This document shows, in pieces, positions 52,757 to 60,577 of a stretch of 64,000 bases of DNA. Below the pieces are notes generated by a model, which saw nothing but the letters and a program-made list of their open reading frames with translations, had not been told where the DNA came from and ran no database searches. The stretch spans positions 62,001-126,000 of the forward strand of contig NZ_AUBC01000016.1 in assembly GCF_000429045.1 (NCBI RefSeq), written 5' to 3'. A program made the translations under genes and the position numbers. The stretch comes from Salinarimonas rosea DSM 21201. Lineage in GTDB: Bacteria > Pseudomonadota > Alphaproteobacteria > Rhizobiales > Beijerinckiaceae. Within the stretch, counting starts at the first letter, position 1. Each line of letters starts with the position of its first letter.

Positions 52757-54304
52757 TCAACGGCCGGCCCGAACCCGTGTTCCCGCCTCCGCCGCTCGCT
52801 CGAGGCTCGCCAGCAGGGCGTCCTCGCCGATCACCCGCGGCGGCTTGTTCTGCCCGCCGAGCTTGCCGCGGGCGCGCATCCAGGACTCGAACGTGCCCCG
52901 CGGCGCGCAGATCAGCTCCGGTGCGGCGAGCTGGCCGGCCTCGCGGTGGGACGCGTAGTCGGCGTTGGCGCGGGCGAGCGCGGCGTCGAGCGCGTCGCGC
53001 AGCGCCCGGGCGCGCTCGGGCGGCGGGGCACCTTCGACGAGCTCGATCACGAAGAGATGGTGGTCGAACGCCGCGCCGGCGGCCCTGTGCCGGGCGCCGG
53101 CCGAGACCTCGACGAGCCCGAGCCCGGCGCCGCCCACGACCTCGGCCACCGCCCGATCGATCTCCGCACCGGTGAGATGCTCGCCGAAGGCGGAGAGCGT
53201 GAAGGCCGTGCGCCCGGCGAAGACGATCCGCGGCGGATCCCTGGAGACGAGCCGCACGAGGTCGCCCACCTCGTAGGCCCACAGGCCGGCATTGGTGGAG
53301 ACCACGAGCGCATAGTCGACGCCGATCTCCGCCTCTGCGAGCCCGAGCCGCTCGGGCGTGGCCGTTCCCGGCGCCCCGGAGCGGACGAACTCGTAGAAGA
53401 TGCCGTTGTCGACGAGAAGGCGCATGCCCGCCTCCGGCGGCCCGTCCTGGATGGCGAAGAACCCCTCGCTCGCCGGGTAGACCTCCTGGAGCCGGACGCC
53501 CGAGCCCTCGATCAGCCGGGCGAAGCGGGCGGCGTAGGGCGCGAAGGCGACGCCGCCGTGGATGATCAGCTCGAGATTCGGCCAGAAGTCGGCCAGCCGC
53601 TCGCCGCGGGCGGGGTGGCTCGCCGCCAGCGTCTCGAAGAAGGCGAGGAGCCAGGTCGGCGTGCCGGAGATCGCGCGGATGTCCTGCGCGAGCGAGGCCG
53701 GGGCGAGCGCCGCCATCTTGCGCTCCCAGTCGGCTTCCAGCGCGAGGTGCTGCGGCGGGAAGGTGCGAAGCCGCGCGAAGGCGGGAACGGTCGCGGCGGC
53801 GATCCCGGAGAGATCGCCCGCGCGCACGCCCGGCGCGAGCGGCTCCAGCGCGGTCGAGCCGCCGAGCATGAAGCTCTTCCCGGCGAGCACGCGCGAGCCC
53901 GGCCTGCACGCCAGATGGTGCACCAGGATGTCGAGCGCCGCGCGGCGGTTGGAGGCCACCATCTCCGCGCTGACCGGGATGTACTTCGTGCGTCCGGTCG
54001 TCGTGCCCGAGGAGAGCGCGAAGAACGGCATGCGTCCGGGCCAGGTGACGTCCTCGTGGACGGGGAACCCCTCCTGCCACCAGCCGGACCACAGGTCCTC
54101 GTAGCCGCGCACCGGCACGCCGGCGCGGAAGTCCTCGGCGGAGCGGATCCCGGAGAAGCCGTGAGCACGCCCGAAGCGCGTGCCGGCGGCGCGGGCCACG
54201 AGATTTGAGAGGGTCCGGGCCTGGGCGGCGACGGCGTCCTGCCCGTCGAGCACGCGCCGGCGCCGCGCGGCGTAGAGCCTCAGGAGCGGGGTGGCGTCGA
54301 GCAT
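52757..54304 (-). CDS. GH3-family acyl-adenylate-forming amido synthetase
   Basis: A 515-residue enzyme of the GH3 family, named from plant auxin-amino-acid conjugating enzymes. The nucleotide motif is SSGTTTGRTKYIP (98-110), QEVYPASEGFFAIQD near 268-282 supplies the second ATP motif, and WAYEVGDLVRLV near 341 and FTLSAFGEHLTGAEI near 366 complete the family pattern. These enzymes activate a carboxylic acid as an acyl-adenylate and transfer it to an amine, often an amino acid. Bacterial members are mostly uncharacterised. It overlaps the upstream amidohydrolase gene by 25 bases. Confidence 0.85.
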   Translation of the reverse strand: MLDATPLLRLYAARRRRVLDGQDAVAAQARTLSNLVARAAGTRFGRAHGFSGIRSAEDFRAGVPVRGYEDLWSGWWQEGFPVHEDVTWPGRMPFFALSSGTTTGRTKYIPVSAEMVASNRRAALDILVHHLACRPGSRVLAGKSFMLGGSTALEPLAPGVRAGDLSGIAAATVPAFARLRTFPPQHLALEADWERKMAALAPASLAQDIRAISGTPTWLLAFFETLAASHPARGERLADFWPNLELIIHGGVAFAPYAARFARLIEGSGVRLQEVYPASEGFFAIQDGPPEAGMRLLVDNGIFYEFVRSGAPGTATPERLGLAEAEIGVDYALVVSTNAGLWAYEVGDLVRLVSRDPPRIVFAGRTAFTLSAFGEHLTGAEIDRAVAEVVGGAGLGLVEVSAGARHRAAGAAFDHHLFVIELVEGAPPPERARALRDALDAALARANADYASHREAGQLAAPELICAPRGTFESWMRARGKLGGQNKPPRVIGEDALLASLERAAEAGTRVRAGR

Positions 54305-56568
54305 GGCACGACCGTCGTGAGGTGCGGGAAGGCGCGCGCGACGCCGGCCTCGCTCATCGGCAAGGGCATCGACCGGCCCTCGCGCCAGAGCGGGAGCTGG
54401 TCGAGCATCGCCGCGCTGCCGAGCCAGCCGTCCTGGCCGCCGAGAAGCACGCCGCTGGCGGAATCCGGCTCGCCGAGATCGCAGACGAAGCGGGCGATCG
54501 AGCCGTAGAACGCCCGATGCGGCCGCGGCACCGCCGGATGGGCGGTCTTCATGACGGCGTCCGAGGTGCCGCCGACGGGCATGTCCGCGAAGACGAGCCG
54601 GCGGCCGACGAGCGGCAGGCCGCCGAGGACGTGCGCGAGCCGCAGGCGATGGATGTCTCCCCAGGTGCCGTAGCGGCGCAGCTCCTTCGCCGTCGCGACG
54701 AGCGCCTTCGCCACGGAGTCGACGAGCGCGGTGCGCGGCTCGTGCAGGTCCCGGGCGATCAGCGTCCGGGCGGTGAAGAGCGCGCCGTAGAAGGCCCGCT
54801 CGGCCTGCGAATGGTAGTGGGCGCTCACGTGGGCGACGAGGAGCTCGAAGGCGAGCGCACCGCGCGAGGTCTCCGGGTAGGAGCCGTCCCAGTCGACGAG
54901 GAGCGGCACCACCGCGCCGCGGGCCACGAGCACCTCCTCCCTCGAAGGGCCTCCGCCCCCGTCCCCGCGCTCCCCCGCCGCCTTGACGAGCGCGAGGAGC
55001 CGGTCGCGCAACGCGAGGGCGCCGGGCACCGTGACGTCGCGCTGCAGCGCCGCCATCGTCTCGGGCGAGACGGGCCGCGCCCGGGCGAGAACCGAGGCGA
55101 TGCGCTCGACGCGATCGACGGGCGAGTAGAAATAGGCGAGCGGCGCGGGCCCCTCCTCGGGCCGGTCGTTGGCGGAGACGACGAAGCCGCGGGCGGGGTC
55201 GCGCTCGGCGGGGAAGTCCTTCGCGGTGACGAAGCTCTCCCAATGGCGCGCGGCCTCGGGCTTCGAGATCAGGTCGGCGAGCGGCGCGTGCGGGCGTCGC
55301 GGCAGCTTCGCCGCGATCTGCTTGGCGATGCCGCCCGTCCGCTCGGCGACGATCCAGTTCTGGCCGGGCACCGCCATCCCGTCCGCCGCCTCGCGGAAGG
55401 CCTCGAAGCTGCGCGCGCGGTTCAGCGCCAGCATCGAGGAGAGCTCGTCGGACGGCTCGTGCCCGACCCAGCGCAGGGCGTAGGTCGCCCCCATCGGCAC
55501 CGCGTCGGAGATGATCGGGCCGTAGCGGCTCGTGCGGATCTCGACCGTCTCCTCGCCCCCGCCCCGCACGCGGATCGTCTCGGTGCGCGAATCGAAGGGC
55601 TCGTAGCGCAGGTCCGTGAGGTCGAAGAGATCGGAGGAGGCCGTGTGCGGCGCCGTCCCGCCCCAGGCGAGGTCCGGGTTGCGGCCGAAGGCGGTGAAGG
55701 GCAGGCCCGGCAGCTGGAAGCCGACGCAGTGGCAGGAGGGCGAGCGGTAGCCGGCGGCGAGCCAGATGTTCGGCACCGAGATCGGCAGGTGCGGATCGCC
55801 CGCGAGCAGCGCCGAGCCGGTGGTGCTGTGCTCGGCGTGGACGGCCCAGGCGTTGGAGCCTTTCAGCGAGGCGCCCAGGGCGCCGGCGAGCAAGGTCTCG
55901 AGGTCGAAGCCGGCGAGGTTGGCGATCGAGCCGGTGCCGTGCGCGAGGAGCCTGTCCCACAGGTCGGGCCAGCCGGGCTCGCGCCGCAGCGGCACGAGCC
56001 GCAGCCAGACGAGCCAATTGACGTCGGCCACCGCCGCGCGGCCGACCGCCATCACGTCCGCCGCCGTCCAGCGCTCGCGCGAGAGCCCGAGCATGGCGAA
56101 ATCCGGCGGGTCCTCGGGCGCGTTGTCGACGACGTGGTTGAGCCCGTCGACGAAGCCGTCGAGCCACGCGGTCGTCTCCGGCGGCTGCATGGCGAGGATC
56201 CCGGGCACGGCCCGCGTGATGCCGAGCGTGCGCAGCGCCCGGTCGACGTCGATCGCCGCCGGGCCGGCCATCTCGGCGACGCGGCCGTAGGCGACCTTGC
56301 GCAGCACCTCGAGCTGGGTGAGCCGGAGATGCGCGTGCACGGCGCCGAGCGCCACGGCGCAGTCGCGATCGCCGCGCGCCGTAATCCAGGGCACGAGGTG
56401 GTCGTTCCAGCGGATCTCGACCGGCTCCGCGACGGGAAGCCCGTCCACGGGGAACATCGCGAGCCGCGCCTCCCGATCCCGCGCGGGGATGCGTCCGCGG
56501 GCGAGCACGGCGCGCGAGAGGATGGCGAAGGACCGCGCGAGGCGCAGGGCATGGGCGAACTTGGACAC
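54280..56568 (-). CDS. Penicillin acylase family (Ntn-hydrolase) amidohydrolase
   Basis: A 762-residue precursor of the penicillin / acyl-homoserine lactone acylase family. Such enzymes cut themselves to expose an N-terminal serine and then hydrolyse amide bonds of acylated amines. The predicted cut is between Gly237 and Ser238 in LKGSNAWAV, followed by GSALLAGDPHLPISVPNIW, the start of the beta chain; NWIVAERTGGIAKQIAAKLP and FVVSANDRPEEG belong to the beta chain. Oddly there is no clear cleavable signal peptide (MSKFAHALRLARSFAILSR is only weakly hydrophobic), while relatives are usually periplasmic. It overlaps the GH3 gene by 25 bases. Confidence 0.87.
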   Translation of the reverse strand: MSKFAHALRLARSFAILSRAVLARGRIPARDREARLAMFPVDGLPVAEPVEIRWNDHLVPWITARGDRDCAVALGAVHAHLRLTQLEVLRKVAYGRVAEMAGPAAIDVDRALRTLGITRAVPGILAMQPPETTAWLDGFVDGLNHVVDNAPEDPPDFAMLGLSRERWTAADVMAVGRAAVADVNWLVWLRLVPLRREPGWPDLWDRLLAHGTGSIANLAGFDLETLLAGALGASLKGSNAWAVHAEHSTTGSALLAGDPHLPISVPNIWLAAGYRSPSCHCVGFQLPGLPFTAFGRNPDLAWGGTAPHTASSDLFDLTDLRYEPFDSRTETIRVRGGGEETVEIRTSRYGPIISDAVPMGATYALRWVGHEPSDELSSMLALNRARSFEAFREAADGMAVPGQNWIVAERTGGIAKQIAAKLPRRPHAPLADLISKPEAARHWESFVTAKDFPAERDPARGFVVSANDRPEEGPAPLAYFYSPVDRVERIASVLARARPVSPETMAALQRDVTVPGALALRDRLLALVKAAGERGDGGGGPSREEVLVARGAVVPLLVDWDGSYPETSRGALAFELLVAHVSAHYHSQAERAFYGALFTARTLIARDLHEPRTALVDSVAKALVATAKELRRYGTWGDIHRLRLAHVLGGLPLVGRRLVFADMPVGGTSDAVMKTAHPAVPRPHRAFYGSIARFVCDLGEPDSASGVLLGGQDGWLGSAAMLDQLPLWREGRSMPLPMSEAGVARAFPHLTTVVPCSTPPRS

Positions 56569-56682
56569 ATCGGAGGAACGAGGGCGACGGGGCGGCGGTT
56601 CCGGCAGCGAGGAGCACGCGAGCCGTGTAGCGCCCCGCCCGACGCGCGGCTATGCTGCGGGCCTCCGCCCGAGGACCCAGCG

Positions 56683-57606
56683 ATGACCGCCCAAGCCTTC
56701 TCGGAGGACGAGCTCGCCATCGTGCGCCGCGCGTTCGCCCGCCAGATGATGTGCCACGCCCACCGGCCGCACGCCGGGCTCGAAGCGGCCTTCGCCGTCG
56801 AGCCGCGGGAGCGCTATCTCGGACCGCCGCCGTGGCGCATGGCGTCGCCCGCCGGATACCGCGACGTGGCCTCCACGGACCCGGCGGTGCTCTACCAGGA
56901 CGTCCTCTTCGCCCTCGCCGAGGAGCGGAGCGTCAACAACGGCAGCCCGTCGCTCCACGCCCGCTGGCTCGCGGCGCTCGCGCCGATGCCGGGCGAGCGC
57001 GTGCTGCACGTGGGCGCCGGCACCGGCTACTACACCGCGCTGATCGCCCGCTGCGTGGGGGAGGCCGGCCGCGTCCTCGCCGTCGAGGTCGACCCCGTGC
57101 TGGCGCAGGCGGCGCGCGCGAACCTCGCCCACCTGCCGCACGTCCGGGCCGTCGCCGGCGACGGCGCGCACTTCCCGGAGGAGGACGTCGACGTCGTCTA
57201 CGTCAACGCCAGCGTGGAGCGCCCCGCCCCGGCCTGGCTCGACCGGCTCGCCGCGGGCGGGCGGATCCTGTTTCCCCTGGGCGTCGCGGGCGAGGACCGG
57301 CCGGGGGGCCTCCTTGCGCGCACCGGCATCGGCATCGGCCTCCTGGCGCGGCGCCGCGGCGCGGGAGACGGCATCCTCGCCGCCCGGGCGGTCGGCCCGG
57401 CGCAGTTCGTGCGGGCGGAGAGCGAGACCGGCGCGCTCCGCGCGACGCCCGACGAGCGCGAGGGCCTGCGGCGTGCGTTGAAGGGCGGCGGTGCGGAGTT
57501 CGTGCGCAGCCTGCGCTGGCGCATCCCGGCCTCCCCGAGCGGCACCTGGCACGCCGGGCCGGACTGGTCGCTCTCCTACGAGGAGCCGTCCCGTGACGAG
57601 CCCTGA
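56683..57606 (+). CDS. PCMT-like SAM-dependent methyltransferase
   Basis: A 307-residue protein resembling protein-L-isoaspartate O-methyltransferase. The SAM motif I is HVGAGTGYYTAL near 109-120, then VLAVEVDPVLAQAARANL and GDGAHFPEEDVDVVYVN. FAVEPRERYLGPPP near 37-50 matches the PCMT N-terminus. In place of the usual ISAPHMHA-like substrate loop there is NNGSPSLHARWL, and the C-terminal extension of about 90 residues is not typical, so it may act on another target. It is divergent from the penicillin-acylase gene with 114 bases between starts. Confidence 0.75.
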   Translation: MTAQAFSEDELAIVRRAFARQMMCHAHRPHAGLEAAFAVEPRERYLGPPPWRMASPAGYRDVASTDPAVLYQDVLFALAEERSVNNGSPSLHARWLAALAPMPGERVLHVGAGTGYYTALIARCVGEAGRVLAVEVDPVLAQAARANLAHLPHVRAVAGDGAHFPEEDVDVVYVNASVERPAPAWLDRLAAGGRILFPLGVAGEDRPGGLLARTGIGIGLLARRRGAGDGILAARAVGPAQFVRAESETGALRATPDEREGLRRALKGGGAEFVRSLRWRIPASPSGTWHAGPDWSLSYEEPSRDEP

Positions 57607-57657
57607 CGCACGCGCCTCGCGCTTCCCGCAGGCCCCGATCTCTGGCAGAACCGAGCC

Positions 57658-59772
57658 ATGAACGCGCCCCCTCGCCTCTCCCGCCGCCGGTCGGTCTGCC
57701 CGCACGACTGCCCCTCCACCTGCTCGCTCGAGGTGGAGGTGCTCGATGCGCACACCATCGGGCGCGTGCACGGCGACCCCCGGCAGAGCTACACGGCCGG
57801 CGTCATCTGCGCGAAGGTGGCGCGCTACGCCGAGCGCATCCACCACCCCGACCGGCTGACGCATCCACTGATCCGCACCGGCGCGAAGGGCGACGGCGCC
57901 TTCCGGCGCGCGACCTGGGACGAGGCGCTCGAGCTCGTGGCGCAGCGCTTCCTCGCGGCGGAGGCCGCGCACGGGCCGCAGACCGTGTGGCCCTACTACT
58001 ATGCCGGAACGATGGGCCTCGTGATGCGCGACGGCATCCACCGCCTGCGCCATGCCAAGCGCTATTCCGGCATGTTCTCGACCTTCTGCACGAACATGGC
58101 CTGGACCGGCTTCATCGCCGGGACCGGCCGCCTCGCCGGGCCGGACCCGCGGGAGATGGCGAAGGCGGACTGCGTCGTGATCTGGGGCACCAACGCGGTG
58201 CACACCCAGGTCAACGTGATGACCCACGCGATCCGCGCCCGCAAGGAACGCGGCGCCAAGATCGTCGTCGTCGACGTGTACGACAACGCCACGATGAAGC
58301 AGGCGGACGTCAAGCTCCTCCTGCGTCCCGGCACGGACGGCGCGCTCGCGTGCGCGGTCATGCACGTCCTCTTCCGCGACGGCCTCGCGGACTGGGACTA
58401 CCTGCGCCGCTATACCGACTGCCCGGACGACCTCGCCGCCCATCTCGAGACCCGCGGGCCGGCCTGGGGCGAGGCGATCACCGGCATCCCCGCCGCCGAG
58501 ATCGAGGCCTTCGCCCGGCTCGTCGGCGAGACGAAGCGCACCTACTTCCGGCTCGGCTACGGCTTCACGCGCCAGCGCAACGGCGCGGTGAACATGCACG
58601 CGGCGTCCTGCATCGCGGCGGTCACCGGGGCCTGGCAGCTGGAAGGCGGTGGTGCCTTCCACAACAACGGCGCGATCTACCACTGGGACAAGTCGCTGAT
58701 CGAGGGTCACGACCTGCGCGATCCGTCGGTGCGCATGCTCGACCAGTCGCAGATCGGCCGCGTGCTGACCGGCGACGCGCAGGCGCTCCGGGGTGGGCCG
58801 CCGGTGACGGCGCTGTTCATCCAGAACTCGAACCCGGTCTCCGTCGCCCCCGAGCAGACGCTGGTCGAGCGCGGCTTTGCTCGCGAGGACCTGTTCACCG
58901 TCGTGCACGAGCAGTTCCTGACGGAAACCGCGGCCTATGCCGACGTGGTGCTGCCCGCCACCATGTTCCTCGAGCACGACGACCTCTACCAGGGCGGTGG
59001 CCACCAGCACATCCAGCTCGGGCCGAAGATCGTCGAGGCGCCGGGGGAGTGCCGTTCGAACCACGAGGTGATCTGCGCGCTCGCCGAGCGGCTCGGCGCC
59101 GCGCACCGCGGCTTCGCGATGAGCCCGCGCGAGATCATCGACGAGACGCTCTCGTCGTCGGGCTGGGGCTCGCTCGAGGCGCTGGAGGAGGCGGCGTTCC
59201 GGGACGTGCAGCCGCCCTTCGAGGCCGCGCACTACCTCGACGGCTTCGCCTGGCCCGACGGCAAGTTCCGCTTCCGGCCCGACTGGACGCGCGTCCCGGC
59301 CCCGAACGCCGGGGCGATGGGGCCGTGGCAGCTGATGCCCGCCCTCCCCGACCATTGGGCCGTCACCGAGGAGGCGACGGAGGAATACCCGTTCCGCCTG
59401 GCGACGAGCCCGGCGCGGAACTTCCTCAACTCGACCTTCACCGAGACGCCGACCTCCAAGGCCAAGGAGGAGCGCCCGAGCGTGATGATCCACCCGGCGG
59501 ACGCAGCCGCGTACGGGATCGCCGAGGGCGCCTGGGTCGCGCTCGAGAACGCCCGTGGACGCGTGCTGGTCGTGGCGCGCCTGTTCGAGGGGGTGCGCCG
59601 CGGCGTGCTGATCGCCGAAGGGATCTGGCCGAACGCGGCGCATCCGGACGGGCGCGGCATCAACACGCTCTCGGGCGCCGACCAGGTCGCCCCCTACGGC
59701 GGCGCCGCCTTCCACGACATCCGGGTGCGGATCGCGCCCAAAGTGCCTAAGGTGTCTAAGGAGCAGGTGTGA
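57658..59772 (+). CDS. Molybdopterin-dependent oxidoreductase with [4Fe-4S] cluster
   Basis: A 704-residue enzyme of the DMSO reductase family. Cys14, Cys18, Cys22 and Cys51 (CPHDCPSTC and GVICAK) bind the N-terminal cluster. IWGTNAVHTQVNVM near 179, FIQNSNPVSVAPEQ near 387 and the C-terminal LATSPARNFLNSTF near 581 bind the pterin guanine dinucleotides. No twin-arginine signal exists, so it is cytoplasmic. In the region where Mo-binding Cys or selenocysteine is expected I read FCTNMAWTGF, with Cys144 but alanine at the position I would align with the ligand. Substrate unknown. No partner subunit gene is adjacent. Confidence 0.85.
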   Translation: MNAPPRLSRRRSVCPHDCPSTCSLEVEVLDAHTIGRVHGDPRQSYTAGVICAKVARYAERIHHPDRLTHPLIRTGAKGDGAFRRATWDEALELVAQRFLAAEAAHGPQTVWPYYYAGTMGLVMRDGIHRLRHAKRYSGMFSTFCTNMAWTGFIAGTGRLAGPDPREMAKADCVVIWGTNAVHTQVNVMTHAIRARKERGAKIVVVDVYDNATMKQADVKLLLRPGTDGALACAVMHVLFRDGLADWDYLRRYTDCPDDLAAHLETRGPAWGEAITGIPAAEIEAFARLVGETKRTYFRLGYGFTRQRNGAVNMHAASCIAAVTGAWQLEGGGAFHNNGAIYHWDKSLIEGHDLRDPSVRMLDQSQIGRVLTGDAQALRGGPPVTALFIQNSNPVSVAPEQTLVERGFAREDLFTVVHEQFLTETAAYADVVLPATMFLEHDDLYQGGGHQHIQLGPKIVEAPGECRSNHEVICALAERLGAAHRGFAMSPREIIDETLSSSGWGSLEALEEAAFRDVQPPFEAAHYLDGFAWPDGKFRFRPDWTRVPAPNAGAMGPWQLMPALPDHWAVTEEATEEYPFRLATSPARNFLNSTFTETPTSKAKEERPSVMIHPADAAAYGIAEGAWVALENARGRVLVVARLFEGVRRGVLIAEGIWPNAAHPDGRGINTLSGADQVAPYGGAAFHDIRVRIAPKVPKVSKEQV

Positions 59773-60577
59773 GCCGCATCAAGCCTTAGTCAGTAAACTG
59801 AGGGCTGTCTCATAACGCTGATCTCGCTTAGCTTAGATCGAATAAATGCCAGATACAGACCTGCAAAAGTTTCCGGCCTGCAGGGATCAAGGGAGTGACC
59901 CTGAAACTCAGAGGGAACTTCGTACACTGTACTGTGTCGCTCATCAACAACGTCCCACAGAACTACATCTACGCGGCTCGCTTTCGGCATGACACCTTCG
60001 ATAGACATCAGCATACCAGGCGCTAAGATTACACCGTCCGGGCCAATTGTTATCGCGGCGCCTGCGCTTGTGTGGACGTAAGTTCCGCCTTGGAAATCGA
60101 TGCTGCCACCTGGTACCCTGACACCATATGTCCTTTGCGAATTATGCTCTTCAGCATTCCTCAGATGATACATGTATCTAAGAAACTTATCACGATTCAT
60201 GAGCCTTTTCATTTCCCCGTACCACTGACGCGCTTGCGGGCTTACCTTTTGAGCCGATTCAATAGTGTTGAGCACACCACCAGCATTGGTCAAGATCGAC
60301 AGCCAGTAAATTTGAAATTGCTCAAAGCTCACTGCAGCTTTGAGATCGCGCAAGCTCGCGTCAGCGATCTCCAGACGCTGATATGCTCTTTGAATTATAT
60401 GTCCTGGAAGTACCAAATTCATGTCTCACCCAATCGGTAGAGCAATCATGCACCTTGGCAAAAACCTACTGACTGTCGAGATCAACCTCAAGGAGAGATT
60501 TGCCGCAGGAGCGCACCGCTCCCAGCATCTCACTGAATCCAGCAATCAAAATCGGTTGACGCAGTCTCGGCGTCGCC
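59773..60577. other. AT-rich island, probably acquired
   Basis: Base composition drops abruptly here. Three sampled 60-base rows within it (59881, 60121, 60241) count 53%, 38% and 47% GC, against 72% in a sampled row of the upstream gene (58141). It lies between the stop codons of the molybdopterin oxidoreductase and tamB and contains one gene. Codon use in that gene (many AT-ending codons) differs from every neighbour. I found no flanking direct repeat, integrase or transposase. Confidence 0.7.
59790..60422 (-). CDS. Orphan protein with HEPN-like N-terminal region
   Basis: A 210-residue protein I do not recognise from any named family. The first 100 residues are predicted helical in three or four segments (IIQRAYQRLEIADASLRDL, QIYWLSILTNAGGVLNTIE, QWYGEMKRLMNRDKFLRYM) and end with HLRNAEEHN. 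Arg88, Asn89 and His93 form RNx3H (Rx4H), the active-site signature of HEPN ribonucleases. Residues about 100-175 are rich in beta-forming residues and glycine, followed by a last helix (AGLYLAFIRSKLSEI). No signal peptide or membrane segment is present. It lies 155 bases downstream of tamB on the same strand but in AT-rich DNA, so it is probably a recent arrival with its own promoter. HEPN assignment is from motif only. Confidence 0.6.
   Translation of the reverse strand: MNLVLPGHIIQRAYQRLEIADASLRDLKAAVSFEQFQIYWLSILTNAGGVLNTIESAQKVSPQARQWYGEMKRLMNRDKFLRYMYHLRNAEEHNSQRTYGVRVPGGSIDFQGGTYVHTSAGAAITIGPDGVILAPGMLMSIEGVMPKASRVDVVLWDVVDERHSTVYEVPSEFQGHSLDPCRPETFAGLYLAFIRSKLSEISVMRQPSVY

Noticed and set aside
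52757-56617. A 1,286-residue minus-strand frame covering the GH3 gene and much of the penicillin-acylase gene
   Set aside because: The first two thirds are arginine-rich out-of-frame translation of the acylase gene. The GH3 homology begins only at the ATG at 54302-54304.
56650-59715. A 1,021-residue antisense frame opposite the PCMT-like and molybdopterin oxidoreductase genes
   Set aside because: The sequence has low-complexity Arg/Ala/Val/His composition with no domain, and both genes on the opposite strand have clear family motifs.
60072-60440. A 122-residue plus-strand frame antisense to the HEPN-like gene
   Set aside because: No recognisable motif and no ribosome-binding site. The minus-strand frame is longer and has a coherent helical pattern and motif.
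60425-60455. TCGGTAGAGCA, reminiscent of a tRNA D-arm, in the AT-rich island
   Set aside because: No acceptor stem, anticodon arm or GGTTCGA T-arm could be found around it at tRNA spacing.
60508-60522. GGAGC/GCTCC hairpin between tamB and the HEPN-like gene as a terminator
   Set aside because: The stem is only about five pairs and no T-run follows in the tamB direction.
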